Source: Candidatus Woesearchaeota archaeon (GTDB lineage: Archaea; Nanobdellota; Nanobdellia; Woesearchaeales; JACRKL01). From it: a DNA stretch of 27,759 nt. This document shows, one piece after another, positions 12,809-20,622 of the stretch (position 1 is the stretch's first letter; every line of letters begins with the position of its first letter). The DNA lies in assembly GCA_016219795.1 (NCBI GenBank), contig JACRKK010000109.1:1-27759 (forward strand). The letters run 5' to 3'. The notes below the pieces were generated by a model, which saw only the letters and a program-made list of their open reading frames with translations, did not search any database and was not told the origin of the DNA. Position numbers and translations under genes: made by a program.

Positions 12809-13198
12809 ATGAAAACAGAAGATTTTGCATACGTTGTTGAAACAGATAAGTGTTTTGATGATGCGGTTGTTTCCGTTTTGAAAGCTGTAGAGCAAAAAGG
12901 CTGGGCATTATTTCAGGTATACGATGTAAAGGAACGGCTGGCAGCCAAGGGGTTCAGCCAAAAGCCATTAAAGATAATTGAAATCTGTTCAGGCAAATAC
13001 GCAAATCAGTTCCTCGGCAAAAACAGACTAATCTCTCTGTGCATGCCCTGTAAAATCAATGTTCTGGAGGAAAACGGGAAAGTGAAGATTGCTGGAATGA
13101 AACCCACCATTATTTCCCAATTTTTTCCCGAAGTGGACAAGAAGGAAGCCGAACAAGTTGAAAAGGATCTAAGGGAAATGATTGATAACGCAAAGTAA
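12809..13198 (+). CDS. DUF302-family protein (129 aa)
   Basis: The pattern of an N-terminal strand-helix (FDDAVVSVLKAVEQKGWALFQVYDV), then EICSGKYANQFL and LISLCMPCKINVLEENGKVKIAGM, fits DUF302, a small alpha/beta fold of unknown biochemical function. Cys60, Cys78 and Cys81 (CMPC) could bind metal or a thiol-reactive compound. It starts four bases after the methyltransferase stop, with GGTGA overlapping that stop, so it is translated in step with it. The operon position supports a role in metal or redox stress. It is followed by a long AT-rich gap with several oligo-T tracts. Confidence 0.75.
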   Translation: MKTEDFAYVVETDKCFDDAVVSVLKAVEQKGWALFQVYDVKERLAAKGFSQKPLKIIEICSGKYANQFLGKNRLISLCMPCKINVLEENGKVKIAGMKPTIISQFFPEVDKKEAEQVEKDLREMIDNAK

Positions 13199-13239
13199 AT
13201 CTGTTGGTATGTCTTAGGTATATATCGTAAAAAACAAAC

Positions 13240-13320
13240 ATACACATTTTTTAAACAAATGGTGTGTCTCAATTTAGGTACATCTGTTTTTTATTTAAAA
13301 TCTAATCCTTTTTTAAATAA
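13240..13320 (+). terminator. Tandem T-tract transcription end of the metal operon
   Basis: Three oligo-T runs follow within 80 bp: CATTTTTTAAAC near 13245, CTGTTTTTTATTT near 13288 and CCTTTTTTAAAT near 13312. Serial oligo-T stretches without a stable hairpin are the usual intrinsic terminator in archaea. Confidence 0.5.
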
Positions 13321-13523
13321 ATAGGGTGTCTTTATCATGTCTCTGTAGTCTTTAAATAATCAATAATTATCTTTAAAAATAATTGTTGCTATTTGTTTTT
13401 ACATCCTTCCTTCTTTTTTTAATCCATCTTCTTTCTTGATAAAGCATCCTCTAATCTTTAAAAATAACTATTCTTCCTCCTTTTATCTACTTTATAAACT
13501 ATAATTCTAGTAAACAGAATCAA

Positions 13524-13538
13524 AACATTTATATATTA
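13524..13538 (+). promoter_or_regulatory. Archaeal TATA promoter of cluster B
   Basis: AACATTTATATATTA, centred near 13532, shares its first eleven bases with the ATPase-operon promoter at 3859. The expected transcription start is about 13559, downstream of the first possible ATG (13551), so translation probably starts at ATG 13569. Confidence 0.55.
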
Positions 13539-13568
13539 ATATACTAATTAATGACACTAATTCGAAAA

Positions 13569-14087
13569 ATGCTGACACTGTCCGAAAACGAGGTGAGAAT
13601 CTTAGACTTCTTAGTACGTAATCCTCTCCAAAAATCCTCCATGCGTGGCATTGCCATCCAACTGAAAGTCAGTCCGGCAAGCGTCCATACCATCCTCAAG
13701 GAGCTTGAGAAACAAAACATCCTTCTCTCCGAGAAACTTGGCTCCGGCCTGTTCTACACCCTCAACACCGACAACAAAGTTACCCTGTATCTTGCTGCGT
13801 TCATCCTTGCCCAATCTTCCCAGAAATATCCAAAAGAGCTTGAACGTCTCCACGACATCACCAAAATTGCCATCCTCTGGGGCAAGGCACTGGTGTGCAT
13901 CGATTACAATCATAAAGCACTCATCAACGAAGTATGCAAAGAAAAAGGGTATGAAGAGATGATGTATACTTCTGATGAGTTCCAATCACTTTTGCGCAAG
14001 AAAGATACAGCGGTCACCAACATCATCCGGGAAGGATATGTCATCGTAGGAGAATACGCACTTGTGGGGTTGATGCATCATGCATAA
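13569..14087 (+). CDS. Winged-helix regulator with remnant nucleotidyltransferase domain (172 aa)
   Basis: Residues 1-65 are a MarR/TrmB-like winged helix (LTLSENEVRILDFLVRN, SMRGIAIQL, SPASVHTILKELEKQN, wing around SGLFYTL). The rest resembles the C-terminal half of archaeal winged-helix/MNT nucleotidyltransferase fusions: AILWG at the place of ILFGS, then directly VCIDYNHKALINEV, and finally DEFQSLL and IIREGYVIVGEY. The catalytic GSxxxG-SDxD segment is missing, so it is probably a sensor or dimerisation domain, not an enzyme. A start at 13551 (178 aa) is possible but the promoter spacing favours 13569. The stop overlaps the start of the first membrane protein of cluster B, so it should control this operon and perhaps cluster A. 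Confidence 0.7.
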   Translation: MLTLSENEVRILDFLVRNPLQKSSMRGIAIQLKVSPASVHTILKELEKQNILLSEKLGSGLFYTLNTDNKVTLYLAAFILAQSSQKYPKELERLHDITKIAILWGKALVCIDYNHKALINEVCKEKGYEEMMYTSDEFQSLLRKKDTAVTNIIREGYVIVGEYALVGLMHHA

Positions 14088-15375
14088 ACACATGCGTTTA
14101 GGAATCATGGTCCTTTTGATGTTCACTGTAGTTGCATCCATAACAAACGCTGCTCTTTCTGACCAGATTACCAGCTTCTTTGGCAGTGGCAGTTCGGAAT
14201 CCACAGGCATTGCCTGGTATGACAGCAACCCTGGATTTTTCAACTTCATCATCCTCTTCTTCCTGTTTTTTATTGTCATCTATCTTGGCTTAAGCAATGC
14301 CGGCTCTAAATGGAAAGAATCAGGTTTAGGCAGGTCTGTGGTTGCGCTTTCTGTCGTTCTTGCACTCATCACCACCATTTCTGCCATCAAATTTGGCATG
14401 ACTGCAGCGTTCCTTGCCCAATACTTTGGGACTGTGCTTTTCATCCTTCTGACCATTTTCCTCTATTACATCCTCACCCGGGCAATGTTCTTTGGAGACA
14501 AGCATAAATTTGTTGCATTCCTCTGCGCTTTGTTGCTTGCATTTGTCATCACCAGAGCAGCTATTGCTGCAGTACCGCCAACATCAGGATATGGCAGCGG
14601 TTCGTATGGAAGCAGCTATCCGTCAGGCAGCGGTTTCTTCGGTCGCATGTTTGATTTTAATAATGGCTTTTTTGGATTTGGCAGAGGTGCATCCGGCATA
14701 TCAGGGTTTGGTTATGACAGCACCGGCGGCAGCAACTGGGGAACATCTGGTGGTGGTTATCCAGATAGCGGTGGAGGAAGTAGCAGTGGCGGTGGAGTGC
14801 CTCCAGGACCAGTCCCGTCTTATGGCGGTGGAGGAACACCTCCTGTACCAGTTCCTCCGGGCGGCGGCGGATGGTCTTTGCCATCATTTAAGACAACTGC
14901 ACAGACTAACTGTACCAAAGGTGTTAACTCACCACCCAAAGATATCCCTAGCCTCCAAAACATCGTCATGTTTTGTAAAGCAGAACTTGCGGCAAAGCGG
15001 GGAACACCGGAAGAGCCGGTTTTCAAAAACTATTATTCACGCGCAGTCCGCAACTTTGCGTTGGCTCAGGCAGAACAACATAAGACCAATGGCGATTGCA
15101 CCAATGCCGTTGCCACACTTGATGCGCTTATCTTTGCAGATCCGGATGTGACTGCAGCAGACAAAGATGATATCAGGGACAATCTCTACGCAGAATCCTG
15201 CGAATGCAAATACTCACGGGAATTGACCAGCATCGAGAAGAAGCTTGATTTGGCAAAACAATTGCTTAAGGCAGATCCAATACAGGCAAGAACAAACTAT
15301 GGTGATGCAGTCAGAGAGCGGGACGCTCTGAATGCAGCCATACGCACAGGAGGGTGCAGAAACCTCAATATCTAA
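14080..15375 (+). CDS. Membrane protein with signal peptide, Gly-rich linker and external Cys domain (431 aa)
   Basis: Signal peptide about 1-24 (ending TNA). Four membrane helices at about 53-71, 86-106, 112-134 and 143-162, placing the remainder outside the cell. Residues 166-266 are a Gly/Ser/Tyr/Pro-rich linker with PPGPVP and PPVPVPPGGGG. Residues 278-429 are a helical, repeat-like domain with six Cys (in TNCTK, MFCKA, GDCTN, SCEC and GGCRN), enough for three disulfides. The first two helices with a short Lys/Trp loop between them echo the start of the cluster A membrane protein. No known family. It could be the surface-exposed end of the apparatus. The ATG overlaps the regulator's stop; GGGGTTG lies about ten bases upstream. 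Confidence 0.75.
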   Translation: MHKHMRLGIMVLLMFTVVASITNAALSDQITSFFGSGSSESTGIAWYDSNPGFFNFIILFFLFFIVIYLGLSNAGSKWKESGLGRSVVALSVVLALITTISAIKFGMTAAFLAQYFGTVLFILLTIFLYYILTRAMFFGDKHKFVAFLCALLLAFVITRAAIAAVPPTSGYGSGSYGSSYPSGSGFFGRMFDFNNGFFGFGRGASGISGFGYDSTGGSNWGTSGGGYPDSGGGSSSGGGVPPGPVPSYGGGGTPPVPVPPGGGGWSLPSFKTTAQTNCTKGVNSPPKDIPSLQNIVMFCKAELAAKRGTPEEPVFKNYYSRAVRNFALAQAEQHKTNGDCTNAVATLDALIFADPDVTAADKDDIRDNLYAESCECKYSRELTSIEKKLDLAKQLLKADPIQARTNYGDAVRERDALNAAIRTGGCRNLNI

Positions 15376-15376
15376 C

Positions 15377-16462
15377 ATGCGCAATAAAATCATCATAACG
15401 GCCATTGTACTTTTGCTTTTGGTAGTGCCAGCCTTTGGTGGCCTGTTTGGCAGAAGCAACAGGCTTGACGCTATCAATGACAGAATCATCGATATGGCTG
15501 CAGACTTTGGGGATGCTGCAGATAATGCAGCTATAAATGCCATCAGGACGCAGATTGCAGAGGGCAAGCGTTATCTGACCGAAGGAGAGACGCATGAAAA
15601 TGGTATGAAGAGAGCAACTGACCAAACGGTTTTCACAAACGAGAAAAATGCTGCAATTACTTCATACAATAGCGCAAGCGCCATTTTTAATGCAGTGCTG
15701 GCAAACACCAGCAACATCAAAAATCTTGATACGCGCAGAAAATACGAAACAGAGATACAAAGCTGGATAGGCACGACCAACAACAAGCTTGCGGCACTTG
15801 GCGTTTCTTTCCAAAACCAGAACAATGACCGCAACGAAGAAACAGACGACAGGTTGGAAGACCAGATACGAAACCAGATGGCCATCTACTGGAAGACCGT
15901 GCAGGAAGCAGACAACTTATGGAGCAATAAAGAGTATAATGATGCTGAGGCAAAATATAATGAAGCAAAGAAAGATTACGAAAATCTCAAAGAGCTTGTC
16001 AAGAACAGAAGGATGCCTGTCGGCACAACAGCAGTTAATTTTCCCGCGATAACGCTTCCTGTGACGTTCACCGGCTTGAATGCTGCCACCAGGAAATCCA
16101 CCATCATCCGTGACATTGATACACAGATATCTGCCATTGAGAAGAAGCTTGCGGATCTGGATGCGGTGCCGTGGTCGACGAAGCATTGGAGTCCGTGGGT
16201 ACTTTTACTTGTGTTGATATGTATAGCTGGGTTAGGTTATGGTGGATGGAGATATGGTCCTCAGATTTTTAGAGGAGGACGAAACTGGCGCAATATTGCA
16301 GGTGGCATTGGTGGGGCAGTTGTGGGTGCAGGAATTGTAGCAGTATTCCTTGGAGGACTTACTGCTCTTCTGGCTATCCTTGAAATCTTGTTTGTACCTC
16401 TAATTTTAGCAGGGACAGGTTCCGGTGTTTTTGCTTTTGGCCGTGCAAGAAGGTGGTGGTAA
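15377..16462 (+). CDS. Signal-peptide protein with external coiled coil and C-terminal membrane helices (361 aa)
   Basis: The N-terminus (MRNKIIITAIVLLLLVVPAFG) is a signal peptide or anchor. Residues about 30-265 are polar, helical and rich in Asn, Ala and Glu with heptad-like stretches, and should lie outside the membrane. Two or three helices end the protein (about 274-291 and a Gly-rich pair at 308-350), followed by a basic tail RARRWW. The start 15377 lies one base after the previous stop; an upstream ATG at 15332 would bury the signal peptide. The stop overlaps the next ATG (TAATG). Function unknown; membrane-anchored spacer or periplasm-like stalk is a reasonable guess. Confidence 0.7.
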   Translation: MRNKIIITAIVLLLLVVPAFGGLFGRSNRLDAINDRIIDMAADFGDAADNAAINAIRTQIAEGKRYLTEGETHENGMKRATDQTVFTNEKNAAITSYNSASAIFNAVLANTSNIKNLDTRRKYETEIQSWIGTTNNKLAALGVSFQNQNNDRNEETDDRLEDQIRNQMAIYWKTVQEADNLWSNKEYNDAEAKYNEAKKDYENLKELVKNRRMPVGTTAVNFPAITLPVTFTGLNAATRKSTIIRDIDTQISAIEKKLADLDAVPWSTKHWSPWVLLLVLICIAGLGYGGWRYGPQIFRGGRNWRNIAGGIGGAVVGAGIVAVFLGGLTALLAILEILFVPLILAGTGSGVFAFGRARRWW

Positions 16463-18201
16463 TGGATCAACCCACTATAGCAGCCGGAGAACAGCACCTT
16501 CTTAACGTAGGCAAGGAACTGAAAAAGAACCCAAAAGCCTACGGCTTGTTGGCACCTATCCTTAATATCGTTTTTTCTGATGCCAAGCGCATGGAAAAAC
16601 AACTGGAGGAATCAAGACACAAAGATACCTGGCCGGAAATCTTTGGATTCTGTGTAACTGTATCTTCTTCAGGCGTTAAATTGCTACGATTGATGGCAAA
16701 AACCGGCAGCTGGTATGCAAAAAAATCACCACAATTCCCTGGGAAAAAGCAATTTGAAGAACTGGTTGCTTTCCTTGGGAAAAAAGAAGCACAGATGCAG
16801 CAGTCTGTATCCAGGTTTTCTGACATGCAAAACAGGGCAGGTGCAGCAAGGGAAGAATATTATGCCATAAGTTGTTTGCGTGCGTTGCTTCTCATCTATC
16901 ATAGCCGACTTACACATCCTGAACTCCTGAAAGGAACAGTAGTGCCCCTCTTTGCGCTCAAACAGCAGACCACCATAAAAAATCCAGATGACTACTTTAA
17001 GCTCATGCAGATGGACATCAAAGAGTACAAGCTGAAAAGAGCACAGAAAGAAGTTGATGCTGTAGCAAAAAAATTGATATCTCTTTTTGAGAGGAAGGAA
17101 TGGGCCACGCTCATCAAAGAACTCAAGCTCCTAGAAATGGATATCACTCAACGCAAGCAAAAGCTTGAGCAGACAGCAGATGAGATACAAGGCCTGGTAA
17201 AAAATCTTGCGGGATTTTTGCAGCAGGAACTTAAGGGACCTGTAGAAAATGATTATCTCAACCACGGCAAGATAGAAGGCAGCCGTCTTGAGCAGACCAT
17301 GCAGGCAGTTGCAGAGCACGAAAAAGTAGAGAACATCCTCACCAACAAAACCATCCCGCTTGCCCACTTCCTTGTTGCAGCCAAAGATCTGCGGGAAGAC
17401 AAGACCGCTGAAAAGAAACTGAAAGGGAAACAGATACAGGACGGCAGCGGCAGATATACAGTTGCCGGCTTCAAGCCAGACCATATGCAGATTGAGGGTA
17501 TTTTCTATCCGGACACCAAAGAGCTTGCATGGATTCCCCTGACAACATTAGAAAAACAGATGCGTGAACATAAGGAGATAGGAAAACAAGAAGTGCAGGA
17601 GCAGCTGCAACGGCTTAAAAAAGATAATGCAATCCCTCTTGAAAACTTCAACGCAGTTGCGCTGTCAGGTGAGAATCTTGCAGGAAAAGTTATTGTAGCA
17701 GAGCGCAAGTATGGTATGCTCAAAAAACGGACTTTCAGGTTCCAGATTGTTGAATCTGCAAAGACCCATATATGTCTTAGAGAGTTCAACAAAACAGGAG
17801 CACTTAAAGTACTCATCCCTCTCCCACTGGTCGTCACCACCATCAACCAAACCATTGACCAGGTTGGCCTTATAGAAGAGAAAATCAAACGCGAAGCAGT
17901 CCCTCTGGAAAAAGATATGCAGGCAGTCAAAGAAAGAAGCATGCGCCCCGAAGAGGTTGGTGAGAAATGGAATAGTGTTGTCCAGGAACTCTGGAACAGA
18001 GTGTTCAGCGTTTCCATGCCCAAAGAACAGGAAGCAGAGCTTCTTGGACTTATTGATAACCTAATTATTAGGAATCTCTACAAAATAAAAGGAGCTCTTC
18101 TCCATGCAGGATGGAGTGAAGGCCAGATACACAAGACGCTTGGCCCACTTGATCGAGAAGCTGAAAAAATAGAGGAAACAGAGGAGAGACTTGCAGCGTA
18201 A
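16462..18201 (+). CDS. Large cytosolic helical/coiled-coil protein (579 aa)
   Basis: No signal peptide or membrane segment. Helical through about 1-310 with a coiled coil around 185-265 (many Lys, Glu, Leu), a probable beta-containing middle (about 325-465, e.g. GSGRYTVAGFKPDHMQIEGIFYP and GKVIVAERKYGMLKKRTFRFQIV), and a helical end. The last 45 residues include a short motif ALLHAGWSEGQIHKTLG of the Gly-x-Ser-x-x-x-Ile type that recurs in small helical docking domains. ATG 16462 is preferred to upstream GTG codons because GGTGGTGGTA precedes it and it overlaps the preceding stop. I do not recognise the family; it may be the cytosolic platform of cluster B, comparable in role to the coiled-coil protein of cluster A. 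Confidence 0.7.
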   Translation: MDQPTIAAGEQHLLNVGKELKKNPKAYGLLAPILNIVFSDAKRMEKQLEESRHKDTWPEIFGFCVTVSSSGVKLLRLMAKTGSWYAKKSPQFPGKKQFEELVAFLGKKEAQMQQSVSRFSDMQNRAGAAREEYYAISCLRALLLIYHSRLTHPELLKGTVVPLFALKQQTTIKNPDDYFKLMQMDIKEYKLKRAQKEVDAVAKKLISLFERKEWATLIKELKLLEMDITQRKQKLEQTADEIQGLVKNLAGFLQQELKGPVENDYLNHGKIEGSRLEQTMQAVAEHEKVENILTNKTIPLAHFLVAAKDLREDKTAEKKLKGKQIQDGSGRYTVAGFKPDHMQIEGIFYPDTKELAWIPLTTLEKQMREHKEIGKQEVQEQLQRLKKDNAIPLENFNAVALSGENLAGKVIVAERKYGMLKKRTFRFQIVESAKTHICLREFNKTGALKVLIPLPLVVTTINQTIDQVGLIEEKIKREAVPLEKDMQAVKERSMRPEEVGEKWNSVVQELWNRVFSVSMPKEQEAELLGLIDNLIIRNLYKIKGALLHAGWSEGQIHKTLGPLDREAEKIEETEERLAA

Positions 18202-18235
18202 TCGTTGCAGAGTATATCATCTTAACGGTGCAACA

Positions 18236-19255
18236 ATGCTCAACAGCTTTTTTAGACTATTTTTTCCATTCTGGAAACGGAAAGAACCATTGAAGATCAC
18301 AGTAGAGGACTCTCGCTTTACTTTGCATCCCACTAATCCGGATATAGGCCGTATCGTTCATGTGCAATATTACACTGAAAAAATTGTGAGTCTTTTCAAA
18401 AAAGCTGAAGGCAGGCTCCTTCAGCGGGAAGAATTGAATAAATTACAGGTTAATTTCAGCCATCTGTCCAAAACCCTGTCCCAGGCATTCCTTCTTGAAA
18501 AAACAGAAGACCAGAACTACTCTGCGGTCTATGCCCTTCTTAATGAACTATACACACTTATATATATGGTGCACTGGCAGCTGACGAACAATGCAGTTTT
18601 CAGCGGGAGCACAACCCAAGAGATAAACGCTATCTTCAAGCGTCTGCGCACCATCCTGGGTATAGAAGAACACCATCAACTGGCCATGGTAAAAAAATTC
18701 AGGGAGCTAGAAACGATGGCCAAACATATCCAGCACGCAGACCCCCTTGTCAAAATACCTACAGAAGCTACCAGAGCACATCACCATTCTTACGGGTTTA
18801 TGGCATCCTTTTTCCTGCACTACGATGAAGGTGGTGCCCGGACAGTGGCCAGAACAATGCCGCATACTGCAACGGCAAGAAAACAAATGATGCAGCAGAG
18901 AATAAACCAGGCAATGATTGAGATTGATGCTATTATCAAAGAACTTACCGGAGCAGCACAAAAGCTTAACAAAGCCATTACTATCATCATGAACGGCATG
19001 CTGGAAGTTGCCTACGAATTGAATAGGGTGGCGTTGGCTATCGTCTCCTATGAGCAAAGCGTGGAAAAACAGCTCCACCTCCTGCGGGGAGACCTTCCTA
19101 AATCACTAAAGAGTTATCTGGAACAAATCAGCACATTTGGCAACAGCATGTACTATGGCTTTTTCCATGATATTATCAAAGACCACGATACCATGCAGCA
19201 TCTGATGAATCGTACGGAGCAAATGACAGCCAGTGCCAGGAGAGTAGCTGCATAG
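18236..19255 (+). CDS. Helical protein with hydrophobic N-terminal anchor (339 aa)
   Basis: The first 12 residues (MLNSFFRLFFPF) are strongly hydrophobic and aromatic, followed by WKRKE; this is more like a membrane-surface anchor than a cleaved signal. The rest is helical with several His-rich stretches (EEHHQ, AHHHSYGF). The region about 215-300 contains alternating Met, Ile, Ala and Lys suggestive of helix packing against itself or a partner. GGTG lies five bases before ATG 18236; the longer frame from TTG 18191 overlaps the preceding gene and lacks such a site. Fourth structural gene of cluster B. No family recognised. Confidence 0.7.
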   Translation: MLNSFFRLFFPFWKRKEPLKITVEDSRFTLHPTNPDIGRIVHVQYYTEKIVSLFKKAEGRLLQREELNKLQVNFSHLSKTLSQAFLLEKTEDQNYSAVYALLNELYTLIYMVHWQLTNNAVFSGSTTQEINAIFKRLRTILGIEEHHQLAMVKKFRELETMAKHIQHADPLVKIPTEATRAHHHSYGFMASFFLHYDEGGARTVARTMPHTATARKQMMQQRINQAMIEIDAIIKELTGAAQKLNKAITIIMNGMLEVAYELNRVALAIVSYEQSVEKQLHLLRGDLPKSLKSYLEQISTFGNSMYYGFFHDIIKDHDTMQHLMNRTEQMTASARRVAA

Positions 19256-19296
19256 GACCACAACCATTATAAAATTATGCAACCAAAGGAACGACC

Positions 19297-19965
19297 ATGC
19301 CAAAGACCGTCAAACCACCATTCAACCCTGAACCTTATTATATTAAAGAGAATATAGGCAAGCAGGAGATGATTGGCATCGTCTGTGCAGACTATGTCGT
19401 TAGGGCAACTCAGACTTTTTTCTTTAGAGATCTCTATAGGATGATGTACCACTGGCTTATTGAACATGAATACACTGACATGGAAGGCAGCAAATGGGCA
19501 TCAGCACGGCCGGAAATCCTTTATTTTGAGCGTCAGACGGAAAAACACGGCACAGAGCACTATATCTGGTGGCGGTGGAAGAAGAGTATAGAATACAACC
19601 ACTATTTCCGCAGGCTTTTGCGCATCAACTTTCAAACAAGGAAAATGAAAAAAACAGAACAGCTGAGCCACGGCAAAAAACTAAAGACAGAAGAAGGTGA
19701 AATCTGGATTTATGTGACCTCCATCCTCGAACTGGATTTCAACAGAGAATGGCGCAACCACTGGCTGATGAAGCATTTTCATGAATGGTACTGGAAAAAA
19801 CTTTTCTGGAAGCAGTTTGACCGGCACCGCGTAAGGACGTATAGAGAAGCCTACGAATTTGAGCATGCCATCAAAGAATATTTTGAAATGGTGCAATACC
19901 ACAAGGACAAAGCTCCCTGGAGACCACCGTGGGGCAAACAGGATCCGGAGCTTGCTTCACCCTAA
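19297..19965 (+). CDS. Trp-rich basic protein, tandem paralogue 1 (222 aa)
   Basis: Unknown family. It is exceptionally rich in Trp, Tyr, His and Arg/Lys; the most striking segment (about 148-190) is NHWLMKHFHEWYWKKLFWKQ followed by FDRHRVRTYREA. It starts with NPEPYY, has a likely strand EMIGIVCADYVVRATQTFFF, and ends with the Pro/Trp motif APWRPPWGKQD. No signal peptide or clear membrane helix, so it may lie on the inner membrane face through its aromatic helices. AAGGAACGACC precedes the ATG. The next gene begins directly after its stop and is a close paralogue. Confidence 0.75.
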   Translation: MPKTVKPPFNPEPYYIKENIGKQEMIGIVCADYVVRATQTFFFRDLYRMMYHWLIEHEYTDMEGSKWASARPEILYFERQTEKHGTEHYIWWRWKKSIEYNHYFRRLLRINFQTRKMKKTEQLSHGKKLKTEEGEIWIYVTSILELDFNREWRNHWLMKHFHEWYWKKLFWKQFDRHRVRTYREAYEFEHAIKEYFEMVQYHKDKAPWRPPWGKQDPELASP

Positions 19966-20622
19966 ATGGCAAAAGCACCCTACAACCCGGAACCGGAATA
20001 CCGCGTTGAAAAAGTGGGCGATTACGAGATGATCGGTATCGTCTGTGCGGATTACACCGTCAGGGCTACCCAGATTTTTCATTTCCAGGACCTTTACAGG
20101 ATGATATTCCACTGGCTTGTAGAACATGAATACACAGACCTGAGGGGAAACCGATTCCAGGACATGAAGCCGGAGACCCTTTTCTACGAAAAGCGTCCGG
20201 ATATGGGCAAAGAGCATTTCATATGGTGGCGTGTCCAGAAAAAAATTGAGTACAACAGTTATTTCCAGCGTCGTATGAATATCAACTTTAAGACACGAAA
20301 GATGAAGGATGTGCAGCTTATCAGCCATGACAAGAAAGGGACGTTTCAGGATGGTGAAATCTGGATTTATGTGACGGCCATTCTTGAGCTGGATTACCAG
20401 AGAACCTGGAGAAACCACTGGCTGATGAAGCATTTCCATGAATGGTATTGGAAAAAGCTCTTCTGGAAGCAGTTTGACCGGCACCGTGTGAGGACGTACA
20501 GAGAAGCTTTTGAGCTTGAGCGCGCCATCAAAGAATATTTGGGCATCTTCCAGTTCCATAAGGAGCGTGTGCCCTGGCGGCCGCCGTTTGGCAAGCAGGA
20601 TACAGAACTTGCAAGTCATTAA
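19966..20622 (+). CDS. Trp-rich basic protein, tandem paralogue 2 (218 aa)
   Basis: Roughly 60 per cent identical to the preceding protein along its whole length by eye. The segment of about 45 residues around NHWLMKHFHEWYWKKLFWKQ is identical in the two, and the DNA there is also nearly identical, pointing to recent duplication or gene conversion. It keeps EMIGIVCADY near the start and WRPPFGKQD near the end. The ATG immediately follows the previous stop (TAAATG), so it is translated by coupling. The 3' end overlaps the convergent TatD gene by four bases. Function unknown; a heterodimer with its paralogue is likely. Confidence 0.75.
   Translation: MAKAPYNPEPEYRVEKVGDYEMIGIVCADYTVRATQIFHFQDLYRMIFHWLVEHEYTDLRGNRFQDMKPETLFYEKRPDMGKEHFIWWRVQKKIEYNSYFQRRMNINFKTRKMKDVQLISHDKKGTFQDGEIWIYVTAILELDYQRTWRNHWLMKHFHEWYWKKLFWKQFDRHRVRTYREAFELERAIKEYLGIFQFHKERVPWRPPFGKQDTELASH

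Larger units (their letters stand above)
13199..13550. other. 352-bp AT-rich gap between the metal operon and cluster B
   Basis: No protein gene seen. It contains several T6 or longer runs (around 13245, 13288, 13312) and repeated CTTTAAAAATAA-like segments (13370-13385 and 13455-13470), then a pyrimidine-rich strand (about 13385-13450), and finally the cluster B promoter. It probably ends the metal operon and carries upstream control of cluster B. Confidence 0.55.

Noticed and set aside
13199..13550. A repeat array or CRISPR-like element in the AT-rich gap
   Set aside because: The repeated TTTAAAAATAA-type words are short, irregular and explained by low complexity; no regular spacers.
14492..15151. 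Plus-strand frame of 219 codons inside the Gly-rich membrane protein gene
   Set aside because: Shadow frame with a composition rich in Leu, His and Gln that reflects the Gly/Ser-coding repeats in the true frame; the true frame has a signal peptide, helices and a Cys pattern.
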